Shown here piece after piece: positions 36,201-44,463 of a stretch of 64,000 nucleotides of DNA; position 1 is the first letter of the stretch; the number at the start of each line of letters is the position of its first letter. Source of the stretch: Achromobacter sp. B7 (lineage in GTDB: Bacteria > Pseudomonadota > Gammaproteobacteria > Burkholderiales > Burkholderiaceae_B); the NCBI RefSeq assembly GCF_003600685.1, contig NZ_CP032084.1, positions 558,001-622,000 of the forward strand, in the 5' to 3' direction. Both the position numbers and the translations under genes were made by a program. The notes under the pieces were generated by a model. That model was not told where the DNA came from. It ran no database searches and saw nothing but the letters and a program-made list of their open reading frames with translations.

Positions 36201-36729
36201 TCTGCCAGCCGATCAGCGACGCTTCGCTGGCGTGCGGAATCGAGGACGACACGGCGGTGTGGTCATCGCCCACCACCACCAGCACGCCGCCGTTGCGCGA
36301 TGCGCCGGCCGCATTGCCGTGATGCAGCGCATCGCCCGCGCGGTCCACGCCCGGGCCTTTGCCGTACCACATGGCGAATACGCCATCGACGTTGCGGTCG
36401 GCGCGTACGCCGGCCTGCTGCGTCCCCATGACGGCGGTGGCGGCCATGTCTTCGTTGATGCCGGGCAGGAACGAGATCTTGCTGGCGTCCAGCGCCTTCT
36501 TCGCCTTCCACATGGCCATGTCCACGCCGCCCAATGGCGATCCGCGGTAGCCCGACACAAAGCCCGCCGTGTTCAGCGCGCGTTCACGGTCGACCCGTGC
36601 CTGCGTCAGCATGATTCGCACCAGCGCCTGCGTTCCCGTCAGGAAGATGCGGCCGGACTCCCGCGTAAGGTTGTCGGCAAGCTGGTAATCAAGGTCCAGC
36701 TGGGGTTCGGGGGCGGGAGTGCCGTCCAT
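33223..36729 (-). CDS. Indolepyruvate ferredoxin oxidoreductase, fused alpha and beta subunits
   Basis: Oxidative decarboxylation of aryl- or branched 2-oxoacids to acyl-CoA, using thiamine diphosphate and passing electrons to ferredoxin. The 1168-residue single chain holds, in order, an IorA-type core (VSGYRGSPLGGVDMAMW; WYGKGPGVDRAGDALHHGN), a TPP-binding region (CSGCPHSTSTKVPEG, GVGCHYMAAWMDR), a cysteine-rich iron-sulfur segment (CEGCGDCGVQSNC, later CAEGFC) and the IorB/gamma domain (GMGGTGVITIGAIVSMAAHLEG). AGGAG lies 11 bases before the ATG. It is divergent from an Lrp-type regulator, suggesting amino-acid-responsive control. Confidence 0.92.
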   Translation of the reverse strand: MDGTPAPEPQLDLDYQLADNLTRESGRIFLTGTQALVRIMLTQARVDRERALNTAGFVSGYRGSPLGGVDMAMWKAKKALDASKISFLPGINEDMAATAVMGTQQAGVRADRNVDGVFAMWYGKGPGVDRAGDALHHGNAAGASRNGGVLVVVGDDHTAVSSSIPHASEASLIGWQMPIVHPTSIDEYETFALWGWALSRYSGTWVAFKAVSETIESGHSFTPAAVQHYDMPSNPDMPPESLEYSARDFLSLAVEARMNLRMKAVAAFARRHSIDRLTCPAPRATVGIVTVGKAHLDTMEALARLGVDTVTANAPVRIYKPGLTWPMDGERLLEFARGLSHILVIEEKGAVVESQIKDLLFNLPDRPSVIGKKGLDGETVVPSAGQLRPSLLARPLAAWLSRSAGLPLGTDLAAFDCQSALSNDADGMRRRPYFCSGCPHSTSTKVPEGSQALSGVGCHYMAAWMDRDTGGLTQMGGEGVDWIGLSRYTKMPHIFQNMGEGTYYHSGYLAIRQAVAARANITYKILFNDAVAMTGGQPVDGPISVPQICQQLRGENVARIVVTSDEPEKYQGVDLGPNIKVHHRRELDALQRELREIAGVTVLIHDQTCAAEKRRRRKKNQFPDPARRMLINSAVCEGCGDCGVQSNCLSVVPLETPYGRKRAIDQSSCNKDYSCAEGFCPSFVSVMGGKPRKSAAPKTDQERLQRLIEQLPQPATPSLDRPYRLLVAGMGGTGVITIGAIVSMAAHLEGLSAAVLDLTGLAQKGGTVVSHIRLAPAGAPAGPVRLDWQQADAAILCDPVASVAPDSLGALRRGHTQVTVNTYVAPVSEFTRDPDAAMRPEALLAKIRHAAGDANTAAIDAHEAALALFGDSILSNMFMLGYAWQRGGVPLSQASINRAIELNGVAVAANRAAFDSGRLAAHQPDALESALRPRAQVVQLHVPETFERAVARRIADLTAYQDARYARVYQDVVEAVAARERELAPEAKSPRLAMAVARGLFKLMAYKDEYEVARLYTGEAFQAQLKGQFEGDYSLRFHMAPPIFARKDPRTGVPRKMTLGPRTMSALKLLTRLKGLRGTWFDPFGHTAERKMERALVTEYRQTIDQLLVGLTRDKIAQAATIAGLAETIRGYGHVKSANVEKYRTQLGRLMQSYMAPAPRDIPLRKTA

Positions 36730-36782
36730 AATGAATGCTCCTGGTATTTCGCACCATGATAGGTTCGCGAGGCATCCGATTT

Positions 36783-36821
36783 ATTGCGTTTTGGGATCGT
36801 GCTATCCCTATAATTCGCAAT
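36783..36821. promoter_or_regulatory. Nested palindrome and promoter in iorAB/lrp divergent region
   Basis: The -10 element TATAAT (36809-36814) for the lrp-type gene is preceded by GGGAT-N6-ATCCC (36793-36808), and both sit inside outer arms ATTGCG (36783-36788) and CGCAAT (36816-36821) with almost the same centre. The -35 is weak (GCGTTT, 17-base spacer). A nested dyad over a promoter next to an Lrp/AsnC gene suggests autoregulation and control of iorAB. Confidence 0.6.
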
Positions 36822-36859
36822 GAACATTTCGTGTTCGACAAAAACCAGGAGACAAAGCG

Positions 36860-37309
36860 ATGGACAAGACCGATATCGGCATCCTCAAGGCCTTGCAGGA
36901 GGACGGCCGGGCTTCGGCGCAGCAGCTGTCCGACAAGGTAGGGCTATCGGCCGCGCCGGTGTGGCGGCGGGTCAAGGCGATGGAAGCCAGCGGGGTGATC
37001 CAGGGCTATAGCGCGCAGGTGGACCGCAGCAAGGTGGGCCTGGGCTGCATGTTTGCGCAGATCAGCCTGGAGCGGCATTCGTCGAACACGGTTGAACACT
37101 TCGAACGCTCGGTGCGCGACGCGCCCGAAATCCTGGAGTGCTACGCGGTCACCGGCGATTCGGACTTCCTGTTGAAAATCCTGGTGGAAAGCCCCGAGGC
37201 CTACGACCGTTTCCTGCATCGCTTCCTGTTCAACATGCCGGGCATTCGCCAGACGCGCACCATCGTGGCGCTGCGCGAGATCAAGCACGAACAGCGGCTG
37301 CCGTTGTGA
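36860..37309 (+). CDS. Lrp/AsnC-family transcriptional regulator
   Basis: DNA-binding regulator of 149 residues: an N-terminal helix-turn-helix (MDKTDIGILKALQEDGRASAQ, LSAAPVWRRVKAM) and a C-terminal RAM effector domain (SPEAYDRFLHRFLFNMPGI). The family usually senses amino acids and often controls its divergent neighbour, here the indolepyruvate oxidoreductase. An AGGAGA ribosome-binding site precedes the ATG. The nested palindrome at its promoter is the obvious candidate operator. Confidence 0.92.
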   Translation: MDKTDIGILKALQEDGRASAQQLSDKVGLSAAPVWRRVKAMEASGVIQGYSAQVDRSKVGLGCMFAQISLERHSSNTVEHFERSVRDAPEILECYAVTGDSDFLLKILVESPEAYDRFLHRFLFNMPGIRQTRTIVALREIKHEQRLPL

Positions 37310-37324
37310 CCCAGGCCGATCGCA

Positions 37325-37348
37325 GCGCTCTCTATATATAGAGAGCGC
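37325..37348. repeat. Perfect 24-bp palindrome downstream of lrp-type gene
   Basis: The 12-base half GCGCTCTCTATA is followed directly by its exact complement TATAGAGAGCGC, with no spacer, 15 bases after the regulator's stop. An AT-rich centre without a T-run is unlike an intrinsic terminator. The remaining bases to 37576 show no gene. Confidence 0.8.
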
Positions 37349-37576
37349 GGAAAGAGCAGCCGTGGACACGCGCGCGGTGTCGCTTGAAACCAACGCATTC
37401 GTGCGCGTTCCATGGCTAAACCAGCGGCTTTGCGACGCCGACTGTTGCGCAATTGCACACCGCGCGGATCGTCGTTGATTCTTCCCGAGCGGCTCTTTAG
37501 AGTGCGTGATGTTTGCTGCGCGAGGGACGTGCCGGTGTGATCGGCGCGGCGCGTCGACAGACGTGTTGAGGAAGTC

Positions 37577-38083
37577 ATGAGCAGTGTGTATTTGCGTTCG
37601 GCCGGCATCGCCTGCGCCGTTCTTATCCTGGCCGGGTGCGTCGCCAGGAAGCCCGCCGTCATTACCGAGGCGCAGCCCGCGGACCCGCCCAAGGCGGTGG
37701 CCTGTGTGCCGGCCAAAAGCGGCGACCCCATGATTGGGACCTGGCTGTCGAACACGCGCCCGCGCGATGTCAGCGGCGAATTGCAATCGCTGATCGTGTT
37801 GTCCGCCGATGGCTCGATGGCCTATGAGTCTTTGCTCAAGATCGGGCGCAAGTCGCGCCCGGCCCTGCGCGAGACCGGTTGCTGGACGGTGGCCGACAAC
37901 GTCTACACGATGCAGACGACCAAGTCCGCCGGCGAGCCCGTGGATGCCAACGACCCCATTTACCTGAACCGCTATCGCGTCGAAAAAGTCGAGCACGCCA
38001 AATTGACGCTGCGCGAACTCAAGAGTGGCGGCCAGGTGGTCACCGCGCGCCGCATGCCGCAGGGCTATCGCCTGCCGTATTGA
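37577..38083 (+). CDS. Putative lipoprotein of unknown function
   Basis: A 168-residue exported lipoprotein with lipobox LILAGC (C21). The mature part reads as a small beta-sheet domain (MIGTWLSNTRP, GSMAYESLLKIGRK, GCWTVADNVYTMQTT, VEHAKLTLRELKSGGQVV), a lipocalin-like pattern of alternating strands with one conserved-looking cysteine. I do not recognise the family. GAGGAAG lies before the ATG. Its neighbours, an Lrp regulator and an MFS transporter, give no functional hint. Confidence 0.72.
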   Translation: MSSVYLRSAGIACAVLILAGCVARKPAVITEAQPADPPKAVACVPAKSGDPMIGTWLSNTRPRDVSGELQSLIVLSADGSMAYESLLKIGRKSRPALRETGCWTVADNVYTMQTTKSAGEPVDANDPIYLNRYRVEKVEHAKLTLRELKSGGQVVTARRMPQGYRLPY

Positions 38084-38240
38084 GCGTTGCGCGGGGAGGG
38101 CGCGTGCCGGCGCTGCGCCAGAACAAGGCCGCGCCTGACGCACCGTTGCGCGGGGCGGACACTGCGTTCGCCCACCGCGCCAAGATGGCCGGGCTGCGGT
38201 AAGGTGCGGGCTTCGACTTTTGCCTAGCCGCCGGTTCCCC

Positions 38241-39440
38241 ATGCCCGCCATGTCCTCTGAAGCACGCGCCATCGCGCTGCTTGCCCTGGCCGCCTTTGTC
38301 AGCGCCAGCGCCTTTCGCATCTGTGATCCCATGCTGCCGCAGCTGGCGGCGGAATTCGGCACGACTACCGGCCAGGCCGCGCGCGCCGTGACGGCGTTTG
38401 CGGTGGCCTACGGCGTGTTGCAGATGTTCTTCGGTCCCGTGGGCGACCGCTACGGCAAGTACCGCGTGGTCAGCGTGGCCACCGTGGCCTGTGCGCTGGG
38501 CAGCGCGGGCGCCATCATGGCCGAATCCCTGGATGTGCTGGTGCTTTGCCGCGCGCTGTCCGGCGCGGCGGGGGCGGGCATCGTGCCGTTGTCGATGGCC
38601 TGGATTGGCGACAACGTACCCTACGAGCGTCGCCAGGCGACGCTGGCCCGCTTTTTGACCGGCACCATCCTGGGCATGTCCGCGGGCCAGTTGGCCGGCG
38701 GCATTTTCGCGGACACCGTGGGCTGGCGCTGGGCCTTCGCGGCCCTGGTGGTGGGCTACCTGATCGTGGGCGTGCTGCTGCACCTGGAGGTGCGGCGCCA
38801 GCGCGCGGCGGGCTTTGCGCAGGTGGACCCCAACGCCGTTCGTCAGGGCTTTATCGGGCAGGCGCGGCTGGTGCTGGGCACGCCGTGGGCGCGCATTGTG
38901 TTGGCCACGGTGTTCGTTGAGGGCCTGCTGGTCTTTGGCGCGCTGGCATTCGCGCCGTCTTACCTGCACGAACGATTCAACATTTCGCTGACGGCCGCCG
39001 GTGCGCTGGTGGCGGTGTACGCGGTGGGCGGGCTGATCTACACGGTCGTGGCCGGCCGCATACTCAAGCGTCTGGGCGAACGCGGCCTGGCGGTTGCGGG
39101 CGGTCTGGTGCTGGGCGTCGCCTTCCTGTCGTATCTGCTGGGTCCGGTCTGGATGTGGAGCCTGCTTGCCAGCGTGCTGGCGGGCTTTGGCTATTACCTG
39201 CTGCATGCCACGTTGCAAACCAACGCGACGCAGATGGTGCCTTCCGCGCGTGGCACGGCGGTGGCGTGGTTTGCGTCGTGCCTGTTCATGGGGCAGGCGG
39301 CGGGCGTGGCGTTGGCGGGGGCGGTGGTGGACGAGATCGGCGCCGCGGCGCTGTTTGGCGGGTCGGCGGTGCTGCTGCCCCTGCTGGGCGCGTTCTTCGC
39401 CCGGGCGTTGAAGGCGCGCGCGGCGATCACGAACGCGTAG
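38241..39440 (+). CDS. Major facilitator superfamily transporter
   Basis: Inner-membrane transporter of about 399 residues with twelve predicted membrane segments. It shows the MFS loop motif GPVGDRYGKYRVV between segments 2 and 3 and GRILKRLGERG in the second half. Its sequence pattern resembles drug:proton antiporter-1 members, but the substrate is unknown. The ATG at 38241 or 38250 could be the start; neither has a clear ribosome-binding site, and a TTG at 38220 is also in frame. It is convergent with gltX. Confidence 0.85.
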   Translation: MPAMSSEARAIALLALAAFVSASAFRICDPMLPQLAAEFGTTTGQAARAVTAFAVAYGVLQMFFGPVGDRYGKYRVVSVATVACALGSAGAIMAESLDVLVLCRALSGAAGAGIVPLSMAWIGDNVPYERRQATLARFLTGTILGMSAGQLAGGIFADTVGWRWAFAALVVGYLIVGVLLHLEVRRQRAAGFAQVDPNAVRQGFIGQARLVLGTPWARIVLATVFVEGLLVFGALAFAPSYLHERFNISLTAAGALVAVYAVGGLIYTVVAGRILKRLGERGLAVAGGLVLGVAFLSYLLGPVWMWSLLASVLAGFGYYLLHATLQTNATQMVPSARGTAVAWFASCLFMGQAAGVALAGAVVDEIGAAALFGGSAVLLPLLGAFFARALKARAAITNA

Positions 39441-39478
39441 GGCGGGGGGGGCAGGGCCAATGGCAAGGCAATCGCCCG

Positions 39479-39522
39479 CCAATAGCCAGCCAATAGCAAG
39501 CCAACAGCAAGCCGATAGCAAA
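39479..39522. repeat. Four tandem 11-bp repeats
   Basis: Units CCAATAGCCAG, CCAATAGCAAG, CCAACAGCAAG and CCGATAGCAAA follow head to tail between the MFS gene and the gltX terminator. The 11-base period is about one helical turn. Confidence 0.8.
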
Positions 39523-39524
39523 AC

Positions 39525-39558
39525 GAAAAAACGGCGTTCCGAAAACTCGGAACGCCGT
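39525..39558 (-). terminator. Intrinsic terminator of gltX
   Basis: On minus, ACGGCGTTCCGA/TCGGAACGCCGT (12-bp perfect stem, 4-base loop) is followed by TTTTTT. It lies 115 bases after the gltX stop, with nothing recognisable in between. Confidence 0.82.
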
Positions 39559-39673
39559 CTTGGGGCCAACATATCGGATTCGACCCGGATCGCCTTGGCT
39601 AAGCCGATCTGGTTCAACAGGTCTGTGCCGAGTCGGGCCAGCCTTGCCCGGCCCGGCTTGAAGGCCGTCCTGC

Positions 39674-41080
39674 TTAGATCGCAGCCAGGCGGGCCAGCAC
39701 CGTCTGCTTGCCCAGCAGGGCCAGCACGGCGTCGACGGCCGGGGTTTGCGTTTGACCCGTCACCGCCACGCGCAGCGGAATCGCCAGTTGCGGCATCTTC
39801 ATGCCACGGTCGGCCAGCACGGCCTTGATCAGCGCCGACAGGGCCTCGCGGGTCCAGTCGGTGTCTTGCGCGCGCTGGGCAAAGTCCGCCAACGCTTCGC
39901 GCGCGGGGGCAGTCAGGTGCTGCTCGACCAGTTCCGGCGCGGCCGGTGCGAACGGCGCGCAGAACAGCATCGCGCCATCGGCCAATTGTTCCAGCGTTTC
40001 AGCGCGGTCTTTCAGCAGGCCCATCACGCCCGGCAGGTCGATTTTTTCAGGGTGGCCGCCCCGGTTCGCCACGCGCGGCGCCACGCGTTCTGCCAGTTCC
40101 GCGTTGTCCATCTGCTTGATGTAGTGCGCGTTGACCCAGTTCAGCTTCTTCGGGTCCCATTGCGACGCGGACTTCGACAGGTGCTTGGTGTCGAACCAGG
40201 ACACCAGCTGCTCGCGCGAGAACAGCTCGTCGTCGCCGTGGCTCCAGCCCAGGCGGGCCAGGTAGTTGATCATGGCCTCGGGCAGGTAGCCGTCGTTGTC
40301 ATATTCCATGACGTTGACCGCGCCGTGGCGCTTGGACAGCTTTTCGCCGTCCGGGCCCAGGATCATGGGCACGTGGCCGTATTCGGGCAGCGTGGCGCCC
40401 AGCGCGCGCAGGATGTTGATCTGGCGCGGCGTGTTGTTGACGTGATCGTCACCGCGCAACACGTGCGTGATGCCCATGTCCCAGTCATCGACCACGACGC
40501 AGAAGTTGTACGTGGGCGTGCCGTCCGGGCGCGCAATGATCAGGTCGTCAAGTTCGGTGTTGTCGAAGCTGATGGTGCCCTTGACCATGTCGTTCCAGGA
40601 CGTGGCGCCTTCTTGCGGGTTCTTGAAGCGCACCACCGGCTTGCGGCCTTCGGGGATGGCGGGCAGCGTCTTGCCGGGCTCGGGGCGCCACGTGCCGTCA
40701 TAGCGCGGCTTGTCGCCGCGTGCGCGGGCGGCTTCGCGCATGGCTTCCACTTCTTCGGGCGAGCTGTAGCAGTGGTAGGCAGTGCCGGCGGCCAGCATCT
40801 GCGCGACCACTTCGCGATAGCGGTCCATGCGCTGCATTTGATAGAAGGGGCCTTCATCGGGCTGCATGCCCAGCCACTGCATGCTGTCCAGAATGGCCTC
40901 GACCGCTTCCGGCGTGGACCGCTCGACGTCCGTGTCTTCGATGCGCAGCACAAACGTGCCTTGATGGTGGCGCGCGAACGCCCAGGAGAACAGCGCGGTG
41001 CGCGCGCCGCCCAAATGCAGAAAGCCCGTGGGCGAAGGCGCGAAGCGCGTACGAATGGGGGAGGTGGCGTTGGAAGTCAT
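39674..41080 (-). CDS. gltX: Glutamyl-tRNA synthetase
   Basis: Charges tRNA-Glu in the cytoplasm. The 468-residue class I synthetase has the HIGH-type motif [17 protein letters not shown] near the N-terminus, the KMSKS-type motif KLSKRHGAV, and a C-terminal anticodon-binding helical domain. The ATG at 41080 ([13 protein letters not shown]) is chosen because it lies just before the conserved start; an in-frame ATG at 41140 would add 20 untypical residues. It is transcribed divergently from the Pat-like gene. Confidence 0.96.
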   Translation of the reverse strand: MTSNATSPIRTRFAPSPTGFLHLGGARTALFSWAFARHHQGTFVLRIEDTDVERSTPEAVEAILDSMQWLGMQPDEGPFYQMQRMDRYREVVAQMLAAGTAYHCYSSPEEVEAMREAARARGDKPRYDGTWRPEPGKTLPAIPEGRKPVVRFKNPQEGATSWNDMVKGTISFDNTELDDLIIARPDGTPTYNFCVVVDDWDMGITHVLRGDDHVNNTPRQINILRALGATLPEYGHVPMILGPDGEKLSKRHGAVNVMEYDNDGYLPEAMINYLARLGWSHGDDELFSREQLVSWFDTKHLSKSASQWDPKKLNWVNAHYIKQMDNAELAERVAPRVANRGGHPEKIDLPGVMGLLKDRAETLEQLADGAMLFCAPFAPAAPELVEQHLTAPAREALADFAQRAQDTDWTREALSALIKAVLADRGMKMPQLAIPLRVAVTGQTQTPAVDAVLALLGKQTVLARLAAI

Positions 41081-41199
41081 AGGTGGCAATGATAGCGGCT
41101 GCGGCGCCACAAAAGCGGCGTCAGGCTGGGTCCACATCAAGCGGACGGCGGGCTTGTCTTGTTACGATGAACGGTATTTTAGATTAGGGCGTACCCCCT

Positions 41200-43641
41200 A
41201 TGCTGCGACACGCGCTTGCCCCCATGTTCGAACCCAGTTCGCTGGTGATCGTTGCCGACCGGCCACTGCCGGCGGCGGGCTCTCTGTCGCCCGCGCTCAA
41301 GGCGAAGACCACGGTGGTCGATTGCCAGGCGGGCGCCGCGCCGGAATTGCCCGCCGCCCTGGAAGGCCTGGCGGCGGGAGCGAGGCCTGATCTGGCCCTG
41401 GTTTGCGTGTCGCCCGCCGTGCTGCCGGAAACACTGCGCCGCCTGTCGCCGCTGGCGCCGCGCGCCGTGATCCTGTTGCCGCACGAACTGCCCGATCCGT
41501 ATCCGCGCGGCACCTGGGCGTTGTGTCGCGCGTGGGCGGAAGAGAACCGCTGCGAACTGCTGGGGCCGCGCTCGTTTGGCGCGCAGCGGCCGCACGCCGG
41601 GTTGAACTTCAGCCAGCACCCGGTGCTGGCGCGCGCGGGGCGCGTGGCGCTGGTGGCGCAGTCGCGCTCCATCATGGCCGCCGTCATGGACTGGGCCGAA
41701 GACGTGCACATCGGCTTTTCCACCGCCGTGTCGCTGGGCGACGAAGCGGTGGTGGGGCTGTCGAAAGTGCTGGATTACCTGGCCAGCGACCCGCGCACCG
41801 ACAGCATCGTGCTGTACCTGGAAGACGTGGGGCCGGCGCGCGAATTCATGAGCGCGCTGCGCGCCGCGGCCAGCGTAAAGCCCGTCATCGTGCTCAAGGC
41901 GGGTCGGTCCGATGCCGACAGCGCCGACGCCATTTTCGATGCCGCCCTGCGCCGCGCGGGCGCGGTGCGCGTGCGCTACTTCGTGCAGCTGTTCTCGGCC
42001 GTGAAAGTGCTGGGCTATACGCGCCGCCCCAAGGGTCGGCGCGTGGCGCTGATCTCGAACGGCAGCGGGCCTCCGCAATTGGCCATGGACCTGATCGGCC
42101 CCGACGCCGCCGTGCTGCGCGCCGACCTGGCGCCCACCACCCGCCGCGCGCTGGAAGCCATGCTGGAGCCCGACGCCGCCTGCGACAACCCCGTCATTAC
42201 CTACACGCCGCTGACGCCCGAACGCATCCGCGCCATTCTGGAAACGGTGCTGGACGACACGGGCGTGGATGGCGTGCTGGTGCTGCTGGCGCCTGACGCG
42301 CTGGCCGACATGCCCGCCGTGGCGCGCGAGCTGGCGCAGATTGCGCCCAGCGCGAAGAAGCCCGTCGTCACCTGCTTCATGGGCGACGCCGGCATGCGGC
42401 CGCTGCGCCGCATGCTGGACGATGCGGGCACGTCGGCGTTTCGTACGCCGGAATCGGCCGCCGACGCGTTCGGCGTGCTGGCCTCGCACCACTACAACCA
42501 GCAGTTGCTGCTGCAAACGCAACCGCAAGAACCCCCCACCCACGTGCCCGACCTGGCCGCCGCGCGCGAACTCATCGCGCGCGTGCGGGCGGATTGCCGC
42601 CGTGAATTGAATACGTCCGAAATCCGGACCTTGCTTGGCCTGTTCTACGTGCCGCTGCGCGACATGCCGGTGGAGGTGGCGTCCGCCGAACCCGAATCCC
42701 GCCCCATGGCGATCCGGGTGCGGCGCGATCCGCAGTTTGGCCCTGTCATCCGCTTTGGCGCGGGCGGGCCCGACGCGGTGCTGTCCGTGGCCGATCGCGG
42801 CATGGATCTGCCGCCGCTCAACGGCTTCCTGGCCCGTCAGCTGATCGAACGCAGCCGGCTGTGGCGCCGTGTGCTGGCGCCGCGTGTGGGCCATATGGCG
42901 GCCGAGTCGCTGCAACAGGCGGTGGTGCTGGTGTCTGAAATGGTGTCGGAATTGCCCGACATCGAAACGCTGGATATCGACCCCCTCTACGCCGGCGAAA
43001 CCCATCTGCGCGCGGGCGGACTGCGCATGATGCTGACCGAAACGCCGGGCTGTGAAACGCCGCAGACGTCCGGTTATCCGCATATGGCGATCCATCCGTA
43101 TCCCACGCGGCTGGTGCACGTGCGCCGCTTCAATGACGGCATTCCGTGGGTGCTGCGCCCTATCCGCCCGGAAGACGGCGAGGCCTTGCAGGAGTTCATT
43201 CGCGGCTTGTCCGAACGGTCGCGCTATATGCGCTTTGTGTCGATGATGCGTGAGCTGACACCGCGCATGGTGTCGCGTTATACGCAGGTGGATTACCACC
43301 GCGAACTGGCGCTGGTGGCGGCCACGCAGGTGCCCAACCCGGCCAACCGCGGCCATCCGCGCGAAGTGATCGTGGGCTTTGCCCACTATCTGCGCAACCC
43401 GGACGGGCGCGGTGCGGAATACGCGCTGGTGATCGGCGATGATTGGCAGCGGCGCGGCCTGGGTCGCCAGCTGATGACGGCGCTGATCGACGCCGCGCGC
43501 GAGCAGGGGCTGGAATACATTGATGGCCTGGTGCTGTCGACCAACCGGCCCATGCTGGCGCTGATGACCAGCCTGGGCTTTACCAACGACGCCGACCCGG
43601 AAGACCCGACGATGCGGCGCGTGTGGTTGGGCCTGGCCTAG
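41200..43641 (+). CDS. Pat-like GNAT protein with degenerate acyl-CoA synthetase region
   Basis: An 813-residue protein related to the lysine acetyltransferase Pat/YfiQ, which acetylates metabolic enzymes such as acetyl-CoA synthetase. Order: a CoA-binding/flavodoxin-like NDP-forming acyl-CoA synthetase part (1 to about 450), a shortened ATP-grasp-like part (about 450-620) and a GNAT domain (about 640-813; WVLRPIRPEDGEAL, GDDWQRRGLGRQLMTALID). The loop holding the catalytic histidine in active ligases is missing after LKAGRSDADS, and the first ATP-grasp lobe is largely absent before RRDPQFGPVI. Ligase activity is therefore unlikely; acetyl transfer is the probable role. Confidence 0.87.
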   Translation: MLRHALAPMFEPSSLVIVADRPLPAAGSLSPALKAKTTVVDCQAGAAPELPAALEGLAAGARPDLALVCVSPAVLPETLRRLSPLAPRAVILLPHELPDPYPRGTWALCRAWAEENRCELLGPRSFGAQRPHAGLNFSQHPVLARAGRVALVAQSRSIMAAVMDWAEDVHIGFSTAVSLGDEAVVGLSKVLDYLASDPRTDSIVLYLEDVGPAREFMSALRAAASVKPVIVLKAGRSDADSADAIFDAALRRAGAVRVRYFVQLFSAVKVLGYTRRPKGRRVALISNGSGPPQLAMDLIGPDAAVLRADLAPTTRRALEAMLEPDAACDNPVITYTPLTPERIRAILETVLDDTGVDGVLVLLAPDALADMPAVARELAQIAPSAKKPVVTCFMGDAGMRPLRRMLDDAGTSAFRTPESAADAFGVLASHHYNQQLLLQTQPQEPPTHVPDLAAARELIARVRADCRRELNTSEIRTLLGLFYVPLRDMPVEVASAEPESRPMAIRVRRDPQFGPVIRFGAGGPDAVLSVADRGMDLPPLNGFLARQLIERSRLWRRVLAPRVGHMAAESLQQAVVLVSEMVSELPDIETLDIDPLYAGETHLRAGGLRMMLTETPGCETPQTSGYPHMAIHPYPTRLVHVRRFNDGIPWVLRPIRPEDGEALQEFIRGLSERSRYMRFVSMMRELTPRMVSRYTQVDYHRELALVAATQVPNPANRGHPREVIVGFAHYLRNPDGRGAEYALVIGDDWQRRGLGRQLMTALIDAAREQGLEYIDGLVLSTNRPMLALMTSLGFTNDADPEDPTMRRVWLGLA

Positions 43642-43761
43642 GCGCCGACACGGCAACGCATCGGGTTGGCCCAGCTTGGCCCGGCCTGGCTGGGTCGGGC
43701 CTGGCCGGGCCGCCCATGATGCACCGCCTGTTGCCGGGTGTAGCCCGACGCGCCGTCGCCG

Positions 43762-44454
43762 TCAGGCGGTTTTCCGCACCGCCTCGGCCGGCGTCAGCCG
43801 CGCCGTTACCTCGTCCACCGACAGCACATCCCCAAAGAACAGCATCCAGCCCTGCAAGGCATGTTCGTGTTCGGCCGGCGTGACCGCCGCCAGCGCGTCG
43901 TCGACCATGATGGTGCGAAAGTCGCGCATCATCGCGTCGCGCGCGGTGGATTCGCAGCACACGTTGGTGACGGTGCCGGTGATCAGCAGCGTATCCACGC
44001 CCAGCCCGCGCAGCAGCGGTTCAAGCTCTGACGAGCCCGTCGCCATGGCGCTGTAGAAGCGCTTGACGACGCGCGGGTCGGCATCGTCCACGTGCAGGTC
44101 GGGGTGCAATTGAAACCCCGGCGAATCGCGGCGCAGCGTTTCCAGGCGCCGCTTGCTGCGTTCGGGCGTCAGCATCACCCCGTGGTGATGCGACCAGAAT
44201 GCGTCGGCGTTGTCCGACGCCGTCTGCACCCACACTACCGTCCCGCCCGCCGCGCGCACCGTGTCGCACAGCCGGTTGATCGGCGCGATGATGTCACGCG
44301 CCGGGGCGCATTCGCCTTGATAGCCGGGCAGGGTGAAGTACTGCTGCATGTCGATCACGACCACCGCGCAACGCGCTGCCGGCAGAGTGTCGTAGGGATG
44401 CAGGCGCCCTTGCCGGGCCACGACGCGGTCTTGTACCCATTGCGGAAATTCCAT
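43762..44454 (-). CDS. Isochorismatase-family cysteine hydrolase
   Basis: Cytoplasmic amidohydrolase-like enzyme of 230 residues. The family triad is visible: Asp in VVVIDMQQYF, Lys in VVKRFYSAM, and Cys in TGTVTNVCCESTARDAM. Relatives hydrolyse N-carbamoylsarcosine, nicotinamide, ureidoacrylate (RutB) or biuret; the motif set does not choose between them. It lies 9 bases after the importer's permease gene as last gene of a four-gene operon, so it probably acts on the imported compound or a product of it. Confidence 0.87.
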   Translation of the reverse strand: MEFPQWVQDRVVARQGRLHPYDTLPAARCAVVVIDMQQYFTLPGYQGECAPARDIIAPINRLCDTVRAAGGTVVWVQTASDNADAFWSHHHGVMLTPERSKRRLETLRRDSPGFQLHPDLHVDDADPRVVKRFYSAMATGSSELEPLLRGLGVDTLLITGTVTNVCCESTARDAMMRDFRTIMVDDALAAVTPAEHEHALQGWMLFFGDVLSVDEVTARLTPAEAVRKTA

Positions 44455-44463
44455 GACGCCTCC

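Noticed and set aside
39559..39673. Possible tRNA or small RNA between gltX and its terminator
   Set aside because: No cloverleaf, TTCRA loop or CCA end could be traced; the stretch looks like a plain 3' untranslated region.
41179..43656. 825-codon open frame opposite the Pat-like gene
   Set aside because: The plus-strand product has clear domain motifs, while the antisense product is compositionally biased (His, Gln, Arg) and matches nothing recognisable.
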